The position numbers were made by a program, and so were the translations under genes. From Fundidesulfovibrio magnetotacticus (lineage in GTDB: Bacteria; Desulfobacterota; Desulfovibrionia; Desulfovibrionales; Desulfovibrionaceae): a stretch of 64,000 nucleotides of DNA. The notes beneath the pieces were generated by a model. It ran no database searches. It was not told where the DNA came from and saw only the letters and a program-made list of their open reading frames with translations. Each line of letters begins with the position of its first letter. The first letter of the stretch is position 1. The stretch covers positions 62,001-126,000 of the forward strand of contig NZ_BLTE01000009.1 in NCBI RefSeq assembly GCF_013019105.1. The letters run 5' to 3'. Shown here in pieces: positions 28,798 through 38,158 of this stretch.

Positions 28798-30777
28798 TCA
28801 CGAGGGGAGCACCTGATAGCTCTGGCCCAGGAAGAGCCCGGCCACGGCGAACACGCCGCCCATCAGGAAGTCCCCGAGGATGAGCCCGATGAAGAGCATC
28901 CGGGCCTTGGCGAAGAACTCCACCCCGCCGTAGCGCAGCGCGGCGTGGTTGCACAGCCAGCCCACGAAGAAGCTGAACCAGAGGATGCGCATGGAAGAGC
29001 TGTACATGGTCAGGTAGCCCACCGGGTGCAGGGGCCACCAGTAGAAGCGCTGAAAGCAGAGGATGAGCCCCAGCATCACCACGGCCCCGGCTCCCGCGTA
29101 GGAAATCACCCAGGGGTTGAACCCCGAGGGTGCCTCCAGCAGACGCTGGGCGTCCTCGTAGACGCGCAGCACAGAGGATATCTCCCATTCGGCCTGGAGG
29201 TCGCGCACGCCCACCTTGTGGCACAAGGCCAGCATGGCCGTGAAGGACACGACCACGCCCAGCCCGATGGCCAGGCAGATTCCCGCGAAATAGAGCCGTT
29301 TGCGCGCCACCGGCTCGCCCACCTTGGCCGCGTGCACCAGGGAGGGCATGAGCGATTCGCGCAGGTCCAGGAACTGGATCTTCTGGAGCATCACGCCCAT
29401 GAGCAACCCGGCCTGGCTGAAGAAGCCCGAACCGAAGAAGGCCAGCAGCCCGTCGGAGGGCGCGGCCGTAAGCGTGAAATAGGCGATGCCGCCCTGGCAG
29501 ATCACCCGGCTGGCCACCACCATCACCACGAAGAAGATGCCCAGCAGCAGCACCGTGGCCCCAAGGGGCATCCCGAAGGCCGCGCACCAGGCCATGAGCC
29601 CCGCCCCGCCGGCCACCAGGCCCCAGAAAGCAAGGCGCGTGGAGAACCATTCGGATTCGCGCGGGCGCGACTCCCCCTTGCCGAAGGCCGTGCGGACAAC
29701 CTCCAGCAGGTGGTCGCGCGCGAGCCAGACCACGAAGAGGAAGAACACGCCATAGGCCCCGATCATCTGGGTTTCCTCCACCAGGGTCAGGGTGGGGCCG
29801 AAGGTGACGCCCAGGGCCGAGGGCGGCGTGTGCAGCCCCACCAGGGCGAGCGCCCCGGTGAGCAGCCCCCCCAGCACAAAGAACACCCAGAAGCTGAGCG
29901 AAATCTGGCGCGAGGTGAGGAAGGCGAAGCCCACGAAGGCCGGGATGAGGTAGATCTTGAGCTTGCTGAAACCCATGAACAGGCCCGTGCGCGGAAAATA
30001 TGGCCCGGCCAGGAGCACCGTGGGAATCTGGGGCACCGAGGGCATGTAGGTGGAAAGCCCGTTGACCGTATGCAGCACCACCGGGATCATCAGCCCCGTG
30101 AGCAGAAAGCCGTTGGTGAAGAAGGCCCCCACCCTGCCCTCCTGGAAGGACTCCTCCATCAGATAGGGCAGGCGCAGCAGGGGGAAGTTCATGCGCTCGT
30201 TGACGATCCACTGGCGGCTGAAGAGGTTGACGATGCACACCATCACCACGCACGTGAGCCCGATGAACACGCCCCAGGCCGCCATGGGCCCGGCCCAGGC
30301 GCTCCAGGGGATGCGCTGGAGCAGTTCCAGCCAGCCCAGGCGTCGGCCGTCGGGCAGGCCGTTGTAGAGCAGCTCCACGGCGTTGTGGTCGGTGAGGGTC
30401 CAGGCCTGGGGCAGCAGGGGGGCCAGGGTCTCGTTCCAGCGGTTGCCCGCCGATGCGAAGTGGTCCACGGCCGTGAGGTTGATGAGCAGCGTACGCATGA
30501 GCCCCGTGTAGGCGATGCCCGACATGAGCACGGCGAGCATCCACGAGCCCAGGAGCTCCGCGCCGTTGAAGAGGGGGGCTGTTTTGAAGATGCGGGCGAC
30601 CAGGGCCGTGAGGATGGTCAGGCACACCAGCAGGATGAAGGGGGCCAGGGGGAAGTGGCCGCCGCCCAGGGGCGTGGCCGCCAGGTACATGTTGTTGTAG
30701 GGCGTGGCCAGGCAGAGCAAGGCGCCCGAGAGCACGCCCAGCACGACCGCCCGGGGCCTGATGACGCTTTGTTTCAT
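28798..30777 (-). CDS. DUF6785-type multi-pass membrane protein, OPT-like
   Basis: 659 residues with about 14 hydrophobic helices. The N-terminal segment RPRAVVLGVLSGALLC followed by TPYNNMYLAATPLGGG, and WIVNERMNFPLLRLPYLM, look like the DUF6785 family that often lies beside an OPT-like partner. Paired with the next gene, it may form a hetero-oligomeric transporter. It starts 40 bases after the 1607-residue permease gene, in the same apparent operon. Confidence 0.65.
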   Translation of the reverse strand: MKQSVIRPRAVVLGVLSGALLCLATPYNNMYLAATPLGGGHFPLAPFILLVCLTILTALVARIFKTAPLFNGAELLGSWMLAVLMSGIAYTGLMRTLLINLTAVDHFASAGNRWNETLAPLLPQAWTLTDHNAVELLYNGLPDGRRLGWLELLQRIPWSAWAGPMAAWGVFIGLTCVVMVCIVNLFSRQWIVNERMNFPLLRLPYLMEESFQEGRVGAFFTNGFLLTGLMIPVVLHTVNGLSTYMPSVPQIPTVLLAGPYFPRTGLFMGFSKLKIYLIPAFVGFAFLTSRQISLSFWVFFVLGGLLTGALALVGLHTPPSALGVTFGPTLTLVEETQMIGAYGVFFLFVVWLARDHLLEVVRTAFGKGESRPRESEWFSTRLAFWGLVAGGAGLMAWCAAFGMPLGATVLLLGIFFVVMVVASRVICQGGIAYFTLTAAPSDGLLAFFGSGFFSQAGLLMGVMLQKIQFLDLRESLMPSLVHAAKVGEPVARKRLYFAGICLAIGLGVVVSFTAMLALCHKVGVRDLQAEWEISSVLRVYEDAQRLLEAPSGFNPWVISYAGAGAVVMLGLILCFQRFYWWPLHPVGYLTMYSSSMRILWFSFFVGWLCNHAALRYGGVEFFAKARMLFIGLILGDFLMGGVFAVAGLFLGQSYQVLPS

Positions 30778-30817
30778 GCGCTTGCCGTTTCTTCCCGCGG
30801 TGACCGTTCTTCCGGGT

Positions 30818-33800
30818 TCAGGCCCGGGCCTGGGCCTGGTTCAGAGTCTGGGCGGCGTGGGCCTCGGGGTTCTTGGTGCTCACGTCCACGCTCTGCTCGT
30901 AGGCCTCGCGCCGCTCTTCGTCCAGGGAGCGCCAGACGAGCATCTGCTTGCGCAGGTCGTCCAGGAAGCCCTTGTTGAGACGTTTCCACATGCCCGCCTC
31001 GCCGGCCTCCCGGGTGAGTTCCACCTGGATTTCCAGGTAGCCCGGGTGCCACATGGCGGGCGAGAAGGTGATGGTCACGTGCTGGTTGATGCCGAAATCG
31101 AAGGGAGCGAGCCACACCCGGGCCATGATGCGCAGGCAGGAATCCAGAGAGCAGAACTCGCCGTGCAGTTCGCCGGGGTGCGGACCGGCCCCGGGGTCCT
31201 TCCAGGGGCAGACGAAGTCCTGGCGGACCTCGGCCGTGGAGAACAGCCCGTGGGACACGTCCTGGTGCGCCTTGTAATACTCCAGAAGGAAGCCGCCCGC
31301 GCAGTCCTGCTCGCGGATGTGCATGAGGAAGGGCAGCGTGGCGGTGATGGTGTTGCCCTTGGGTTCGGGCAGGGTCCAGGAGCGGTTCACGTCGGGGATG
31401 GCGATGTTGGCGGCCACGCGCGCGGGGTAGATCACCGAGAGCAGCACCACGATGATCACCAGCACCATGGCGGCCACGCCCGCCAGCGAGGAGTAGTTTG
31501 CGGTCATGCCAGACCACAAGGCGGTGCCCGAGAGGAGCGCGGCGGCGGTCTGGGCCAGGATGTAGCCCATCACTGCCGAGAGCACGGCGAAGGCCAGGGC
31601 CTCGGCGATGAAGAGGAACGAGACGTGGGTGGGGGCCAGGCCCACGGCGGTGTAGACGCCGATCTCGCGTTTGCGCTCGTAGACCGAGCCGATCATGGTG
31701 TTGAGCACGATGAGCATGGCGATGGCCAGGGGCACCACGATGTTGGGGGCTCCGGCGTAGTTGATGGCGTCGGTGGAGTGGAAGACGAAAGTGCCCTCGG
31801 GGAGTCCGGCGAAGATGGTCAGGCCGAAGCGGTCGGCCAGTTTGCCGGCCAGGTCCCTTGCTGCCGTGCCGGAGACGGCCAGGCTCTTGAGCTGCCCGCC
31901 CAGGCTCATGACGGTCTCGTAGGGCAGGATGATGGTCTGCTCTCCGGGCACGTGCTGGTAGCGCCCCTGGAAGCTCACCACGTCCTCGCCCGACTCCACG
32001 GCCTCCTTCTCTGACTCCGAGACCTCCACGGCGGTCTCGCTGGGGAAGGTCACGGGGGTGAGGGGTTCGCCGTCCAGGTCCGGGAGGGCGTCGAGTTCCT
32101 TGCCTGAGAAGATGCCCGCCACGGTGAAGCGTTCGCCCCAGAGGTCCACGTGGCCGCCGGGAACCGCGCCGATGCGCTCGGCCAGGGCCGAGGGCAGGAG
32201 CACGGCGCGGCGCTCGCCCTCCTCCAGCCAGCGCCCGGCGGTGAGGATGCGGTCCATGCGGCTCACGCGGGCCTCCGCCCAGGAGAGCCCGGTGACGCCC
32301 TGCACGGTCTCGTAGCCTTTGGGGCCGCGCACCTGGGTGACGAAGGCGCTCACGCGGTCGCGCGGTTCGATGACTGCGCGCGGCGCGGAGAGGCCCTGCC
32401 CGGCCTGGTCGGAGAGGACGTTCTCGGCCTCCACGGGGATGGATTTCCAGCCCAGGTCTTTGAGCATCACGCCCTGATAGGTGCTCTGGGGCGAGAAGCG
32501 CACGGCGTGGTCCACGCGGGCGCTGCGCACGCTGGTGAAGCTCATGATGGTGAAGGTGAGGATCACCAGGGTGGCGCAGGTGAGGCTCGTGCGGATCTTG
32601 CGGCGGCGCAGGTTGGTGACGCCGATGGCGAAGGAGGCGGCGAAGGCCTTGAGCTTGCCGATCTCCGAGGCCTTCACGTGCTTGGCCCGGCGCTGCATCT
32701 CCTCCATTTCCTGCTCGAAGCGCATGATGATGATGAAGGCCACCACCCCGGCCAGGGCGATGATGAAGAAGGCCAGGATCACCACCAGGGGGCTGTAGGT
32801 GAGCTTGAAGGCCGGGTGCACGTTGTAGATCACGCCGATGACGGCCGTGAGGATGCCCAGGAAGCCCAGAATGCGCTTGTGGATGTCTGCGAAGGCGAAG
32901 ATGAGGCGCTCCATGCAGTAGGCGAAGGGCACGAAGAGGGCGATGTAGAAGAGCACGCCCATGAGCACGTCCTTCTGGGTCTTCTCCACGTCGGCGTAGA
33001 CCTTGGCCGCGAAGGCCCAGGAGGCCCGCGCCTGGGAGAGGGCCTCGTCGTAGCGCCCGCCCTGGCGCAGTTCTTCGGCCTTGGCCAGCTGCGCCCTGCC
33101 CTCGTCGGTCATGGCGCGGATGCGCTCGTTGAAGATTCCGTGTGCTTCGAGGTTGCGCACGCGCGGGCCGACGAGGTCCCACATGTCGGAGGCGGCGCGC
33201 AGCTCGGTCCAGGGGAGCGTGGGCCAGGCGTCCACGGGGTAGCCTTTGCCGGGCGGGTCCTCCGGGGTGGCGTTGAGCAGGAGCATCTTGCGCGTGAGCA
33301 CCGTGTCCGAGAGCAGGAGCTTGTAGGCCGTGCCCGGCTCAAGGAACACCGTGAAGAGCGTGGAGTCCAGGGTGTCCAGGCGCGAGAACCAGTAGCGCTG
33401 GGGCTCGGCCTCGCGCCGTCCGTCGAGGAGTTCCACCTTGGTGAAGTAGCGGAAGGAGCGCGGGTCGAAGGTGGAGAACACCGTGCTCTGGCGGCAGCCG
33501 AACATCACCAGGTCGGTCTCGGAGACGAGCCTGCGCAGGCGCGGGCGGTAGGCCTCCTTGCCGGTCTGCTTCTTGTCCACGGCCCACACGGCCTGCCCCG
33601 TGGCGGGGTCGAAGCGGTAGGCCTCGATGATGGCCTTGTCCAGCACGTGCTTGCTGTCGGCCAGGCCCGCCACGGTGAAGGCCCCGGCCGAGTCGGCCAT
33701 GGCCAGGAAGCGGCTCTCGCCCTGGAAGACCAGGGCCACGGTGCCGGGCGCGGCCCGGTCCGGGAAGAGTTCGCCCTGGCGGATGAACTTGGCCCGCCCG

Positions 33801-35641
33801 GTGAGCGTGGCGAAGCCGTTGCGCGGCAGGGATTCCGGGACGTCGAAGGGCTTTTCGGCCAGGGCCTGGAGCAGCCCGGTGGCCAGGGCGGACTGACGGG
33901 CCAGATTGGCCTTGTCCACGTGGACGGGCAGGTCGTCCGGCGTGCCCCAGAGGGGGCGGCCGTCGTTCACGGTGGCCAGTGAGAAGCCCAGAAGCCCCGA
34001 GAGCGCGGAGACCTCGCCGCCCAGCTGGGGGTTGTCCACGAAGTAGCTGCGCCAGGGGCGGGAGCGGTCGGCGCGCAGGCCGTTGACGAACCGCATGGCG
34101 TCCTGGGGATAGCCAAGCCCCTTGGCGGCGTCGGTCAAAAAGCCCGAGAGCCCCGAGTAGGCCTGGACGCGGTTGATCTCGGGCTTGAGGGCGTAGAGCC
34201 AGCCGTCGTTGAAGGCCCCCACGCCGTCGCCGTGGCTGGAAAGGTGCAGGGAGGCGGCGGCCATGATTTCGGCGTCGCCCGTGAGCTGGCGCAGTTCCCG
34301 GGCCGATTCCACGGCGGCCAGGCGGCGGCGGGCGTCGGCCTCGTCGAGCTGGGCGGCGGCGCGCACGACGGGCAGCAGTTCGCGCACGGCCCGGGCCTCG
34401 GCCTCGTCCAGGCCCGCGAAGCCGCCGCGCCAGCTCAGGGCGCGCAGGGCCTCCCGCCGGGCGGTGAGCTGGGCCAGCTGGGGCTGGTCCTTGGCGGCCT
34501 CGTCCAGGCGCAGGCGCATGAGCCGGGTGGTCACGCGGTCCACCTCGTCCTTGAGGGCCGTGTCCAGGCCTTTTGCCAGCTGGGGGTCGTCCAGGCGGAC
34601 CTCCGGGGCGTCCAGGGCAGCCAGCAGGTCCGAAGCGGTCTTGGCCTTGTCGCCCAGGTCGCGGCGCAGGGTGCGCAGCTCCTTGCCCTTCACGCGGAAG
34701 GCGGCCAGGAACTCGCGCCAGCCCAGGAGCGACTGGGATCGCCCCGCCGTGGCCACCAGGAGCACGGAACGTTTGGGGGGATTCCTGGTCCAGGCCCTGG
34801 CAGCGTCCATGAGGGCCGCCAGGGAGGAGGCCTCGTCCGCGCCTGGGGAGCGCCCGGCCACGTAGGCCTGGCTGTCGTAGAACGCCTCAACGGCCACGAT
34901 CTGGCGGGCCAGCGTCTGGTCCGAGCCGGGAAGGAAAAGATAGACGTTGCGGGCCAGCACAGGGTTCCAGGCCGCGCGCGACTCCAGGGCGGCGCGCTTC
35001 CCGGCGGAGGCGGCCAGTTTTCCGGCGTGCTCCCCGGCGGCCCAGAAGCGGGGGAAGACCACGGGGGTCAGCTCCAGCTTGTCCTCGTAGAAGCCCTTGA
35101 AAGCCGGGTCGGCCTCCTTGCGCCGGTCCAGGTAGACCACGGCCTTCGCGCCCAACAGGGCGGCGTTCATCCAGTTCTTGCCCGAGTCCAGGTCCATGAG
35201 CACGATGGCCCCGGCCACGTCCTTGCCGTTGAAATCGGAGAGTTCGCCCTGCCCCGCGTCCACCAGGAGGCCTTCCAGGCCCGAGGCGGCGGCCGGTGTG
35301 AGCACGTTGAGGTCGGTCTGGTGCAGGGGCAGCACCTGGCCGTCCACCAGGATGGAGCAGGGTCCGTGCACTTTGGCCACGGCGGGAAAATCCTGGAAGC
35401 CGGGGGTTCCGGCGTTCAGGGAGGCGAACCAGGCGTGGACCAGGGCGGCGGCGCGGGCGGCCCCGTCGGAGCCCAGGGAGCGGTCGCCCAGGGAGGCCAG
35501 GGCGGCGGCGGGGTCGCGTCCGAAGGCCTCGAGAAGTTCCGGGGGCGGGGCGTCCTGCTGTTGCTTTTTGGCCGCGCGCGCGGGGGCCGTCCAGGCGGCG
35601 AAGAGGGCCAGCAGGAGGGCCAGGGTCGCCAGACGCCTCAT
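30818..35641 (-). CDS. Giant ABC permease: pseudo-M28 peptidase ectodomain fused to FtsX/MacB permease
   Basis: 1607 residues. Signal peptide at 1-24 (ALLLALFAAWTAPARA); a PA-like insert at about 60-190; an M28-like aminopeptidase domain at about 215-345 and resuming at 460-610; a beta-rich region at 650-800; three membrane helices at about 890-990 and a fourth near 1030; a MacB-type periplasmic domain at about 1060-1270; three FtsX helices between about 1290 and 1430 with YERKREIGVYTAVG; and a cytoplasmic C-terminal domain from about 1445. Catalytic positions of M28 are altered (EAFYDS where HYD is expected; AGRSQSLLG where EEQGLLG is expected), so the ectodomain probably binds rather than cuts. 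The ATG immediately follows the ATPase gene stop codon. Confidence 0.8.
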   Translation of the reverse strand: MRRLATLALLLALFAAWTAPARAAKKQQQDAPPPELLEAFGRDPAAALASLGDRSLGSDGAARAAALVHAWFASLNAGTPGFQDFPAVAKVHGPCSILVDGQVLPLHQTDLNVLTPAAASGLEGLLVDAGQGELSDFNGKDVAGAIVLMDLDSGKNWMNAALLGAKAVVYLDRRKEADPAFKGFYEDKLELTPVVFPRFWAAGEHAGKLAASAGKRAALESRAAWNPVLARNVYLFLPGSDQTLARQIVAVEAFYDSQAYVAGRSPGADEASSLAALMDAARAWTRNPPKRSVLLVATAGRSQSLLGWREFLAAFRVKGKELRTLRRDLGDKAKTASDLLAALDAPEVRLDDPQLAKGLDTALKDEVDRVTTRLMRLRLDEAAKDQPQLAQLTARREALRALSWRGGFAGLDEAEARAVRELLPVVRAAAQLDEADARRRLAAVESARELRQLTGDAEIMAAASLHLSSHGDGVGAFNDGWLYALKPEINRVQAYSGLSGFLTDAAKGLGYPQDAMRFVNGLRADRSRPWRSYFVDNPQLGGEVSALSGLLGFSLATVNDGRPLWGTPDDLPVHVDKANLARQSALATGLLQALAEKPFDVPESLPRNGFATLTGRAKFIRQGELFPDRAAPGTVALVFQGESRFLAMADSAGAFTVAGLADSKHVLDKAIIEAYRFDPATGQAVWAVDKKQTGKEAYRPRLRRLVSETDLVMFGCRQSTVFSTFDPRSFRYFTKVELLDGRREAEPQRYWFSRLDTLDSTLFTVFLEPGTAYKLLLSDTVLTRKMLLLNATPEDPPGKGYPVDAWPTLPWTELRAASDMWDLVGPRVRNLEAHGIFNERIRAMTDEGRAQLAKAEELRQGGRYDEALSQARASWAFAAKVYADVEKTQKDVLMGVLFYIALFVPFAYCMERLIFAFADIHKRILGFLGILTAVIGVIYNVHPAFKLTYSPLVVILAFFIIALAGVVAFIIIMRFEQEMEEMQRRAKHVKASEIGKLKAFAASFAIGVTNLRRRKIRTSLTCATLVILTFTIMSFTSVRSARVDHAVRFSPQSTYQGVMLKDLGWKSIPVEAENVLSDQAGQGLSAPRAVIEPRDRVSAFVTQVRGPKGYETVQGVTGLSWAEARVSRMDRILTAGRWLEEGERRAVLLPSALAERIGAVPGGHVDLWGERFTVAGIFSGKELDALPDLDGEPLTPVTFPSETAVEVSESEKEAVESGEDVVSFQGRYQHVPGEQTIILPYETVMSLGGQLKSLAVSGTAARDLAGKLADRFGLTIFAGLPEGTFVFHSTDAINYAGAPNIVVPLAIAMLIVLNTMIGSVYERKREIGVYTAVGLAPTHVSFLFIAEALAFAVLSAVMGYILAQTAAALLSGTALWSGMTANYSSLAGVAAMVLVIIVVLLSVIYPARVAANIAIPDVNRSWTLPEPKGNTITATLPFLMHIREQDCAGGFLLEYYKAHQDVSHGLFSTAEVRQDFVCPWKDPGAGPHPGELHGEFCSLDSCLRIMARVWLAPFDFGINQHVTITFSPAMWHPGYLEIQVELTREAGEAGMWKRLNKGFLDDLRKQMLVWRSLDEERREAYEQSVDVSTKNPEAHAAQTLNQAQARA

Positions 35642-36379
<738 letters not shown>

Positions 36380-36382
36380 GAC

Positions 36383-37135
36383 TTATTCCTCGGCCCGCAT
36401 GGCCGCCACGGGGGGCATGCGGGAGGCCACCAGGGCCGGATAGGAGACTCCCGCCAGGCTCAGGAGGAACCCGGCCAGCACGGCCCAGCCCAGGGAGCAG
36501 GCCATGTCGCCCAGGGGGGCGTGACGCGCGGCGGCCAGCCCGAAGCGCAGCACGCCCACGGTCAAGCCCGCCAAGCCGCCCAGCAGCGCCCCGACCACGG
36601 ACCCGGCCACGCCCTGCATCCCGGCCTCCAGCAGGAAGAGGCGCAGCACGAAGCTGTCCAGCGCGCCCAGGCACTTCATGGTGCCGATCTCGCGGAAACG
36701 CTCGGTGACGGCCATGAGCTGGGCGTTGACGATGCCCACCGCGCACACCAGGAGCGAGAGCATCACCAGCCAGCGGTCCTTGGCGCTGGAGGCCACCACG
36801 TAGGTGCCGGGAAAGCGCCCGGGGGCCAGGTCGTACCCGGCCTTGACCAGGTCGGATTGCAGCTGCGGGTCGCCCGAGGCCAGCAGGCCCATGGCCACGT
36901 CGTGCCCGAAGAGGGTGAAGGCCAGGAAGGCCACGGCCAGCACGAGGCTGGTCACGGTGATCAGGGAGCGGAAAAAACGCACCTGAAGACTTTTGACGCT
37001 GATCTCCAGGGACTTGCCCAGGGGCAGCACCACCTGGCGGGACACAGCGCCCGCCTCCCCGCCCGGCGTGACGGGAGGCAGGACGAGGGCCGGACCTTGG
37101 CCGGAAGGGGGTGTTTCGGGGGGGTGCTGATCCAT
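36383..37135 (-). CDS. FtsX-family ABC permease
   Basis: About 250 residues. A Pro-rich hydrophilic N-terminus precedes a first helix (SLITVTSLVLAVAFLAFTLFG), a periplasmic segment much shorter than in MacB, then three helices with VTERFREIGTMKCLGALDSFV, the classic FtsX coupling loop. First gene of the five-gene cluster. The start is uncertain: 37135 (MDQHPPET) is taken, but an in-frame ATG at 37171 is possible, and neither has a strong ribosome-binding site. Confidence 0.78.
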   Translation of the reverse strand: MDQHPPETPPSGQGPALVLPPVTPGGEAGAVSRQVVLPLGKSLEISVKSLQVRFFRSLITVTSLVLAVAFLAFTLFGHDVAMGLLASGDPQLQSDLVKAGYDLAPGRFPGTYVVASSAKDRWLVMLSLLVCAVGIVNAQLMAVTERFREIGTMKCLGALDSFVLRLFLLEAGMQGVAGSVVGALLGGLAGLTVGVLRFGLAAARHAPLGDMACSLGWAVLAGFLLSLAGVSYPALVASRMPPVAAMRAEE

Positions 37136-37206
37136 GCTGATAACGCGCGTCCTGGCTTGGAATGCCACCATGGGCTGTCTATCCCACTTCCCCGGAAATG
37201 GGAAGC

Positions 37207-37233
37207 GCCGCCGCGACTCGCTCTCGCGGCGGC
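37207..37233 (-). terminator. Hairpin after the pseudouridine synthase gene
   Basis: 10-bp perfect stem gccgccgcga and tcgcggcggc with a 7-base loop, 10 bases beyond the stop codon. On the minus strand it is followed by gcttcccatttcc, a weak T-containing tail. It also separates this gene from the ABC cluster. Confidence 0.5.
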
Positions 37234-37242
37234 CGGAAAGCG

Positions 37243-38112
37243 CTACGGCCGCAAAAGTTCAAGCGGAACTTCAACTCCCTCCCAGTCCGGCAGGCAGCTC
37301 GCCTCGAAGCCGTCCAGGGCCACGCTCCAGTGGTGGAGCAGGAACGGCCCCTCCCCTCCGCCGCCGTACAGGGCGTCCCCGCGCAGCGGATGCCCCAGGG
37401 CCGAAAGGTGCGCCCGGATCTGGTGCCTAGCCCCCTTGGCGATGCGCGCCTCCACCAGGGTGTCCGCTCCCAGGCGCGCCAGGGGCTTCACCGTGGTCCA
37501 GCGCAGGGCGTCGGGGGTGTCCTGGGCCAGGATGCGGGTTTTGGAGCGCTTGGCCGTGTCCAGGTCGCGCCGCACGGCCGCCGGCCCCTCCAGCGCGCCC
37601 TGGACCACCGCCAGGTAGCGTTTGAGCACCAGCCCCTGGTTCTCCAGTTCCCTGAAGCGCTCCTCGTATTGCGGCGTGTAGGCCCCCAGCACGATGCCCG
37701 AGGTGTCGCGGTCCAAGCGGTTGACCAGCTTCACGGCCCACTCCGGGCTCAGGCGCGGCAGCATGGCCTCCAGGCTCTCGCCGCCGCCGCCCGCGAGGGA
37801 CACCGTGTGCAGCCCGGCAGGTTTGCGGAAGGCGGCGTAGCGTCCGTCCTCGGCCAGGAGAGCAGGGCCGCCCCCCCCCGAGGGGATTTCCGGTGGAGCC
37901 TGCTCTTCCATGGCGGGAAGGCGCACCTCCTGCCCGGCGCGTAGTTTGCGAGTGGAACCCCAGGCCTGTCCGTCCACCGTCACCGCGCCGCGCTCCACCA
38001 GCCGCCGCGCCGCGCGCAGCGGCATGGGGCAGGCCTGGCTGAGGAAACGGTCCAGCCGCAGCCCCGCGAGCCCGGCATCCACCACGATCACCTTTTGATT
38101 TGTCTTGTCCAT
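37243..38112 (-). CDS. RluA-family pseudouridine synthase
   Basis: 289 residues. An S4-like N-terminal RNA-binding region (GLRLDRFLSQ, AARRLVERGAVTVDG) is followed by the catalytic domain with VNRLDRDTSGIVLGA, which holds the catalytic Asp, and a late ARHQIRAHLSALGHPLRGD motif. It isomerises specific uridines in rRNA or tRNA; the target (RluC, RluD or TruC type) is not clear from sequence. A C9 tract on the plus strand (37871-37879, G9 in the message) lies between the S4 and catalytic parts. Confidence 0.9.
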   Translation of the reverse strand: MDKTNQKVIVVDAGLAGLRLDRFLSQACPMPLRAARRLVERGAVTVDGQAWGSTRKLRAGQEVRLPAMEEQAPPEIPSGGGGPALLAEDGRYAAFRKPAGLHTVSLAGGGGESLEAMLPRLSPEWAVKLVNRLDRDTSGIVLGAYTPQYEERFRELENQGLVLKRYLAVVQGALEGPAAVRRDLDTAKRSKTRILAQDTPDALRWTTVKPLARLGADTLVEARIAKGARHQIRAHLSALGHPLRGDALYGGGGEGPFLLHHWSVALDGFEASCLPDWEGVEVPLELLRP

Positions 38113-38158
38113 GGGGAGGGTCTATAGGACATCGTGAGCCTTTCCAAGGAGCATGACC

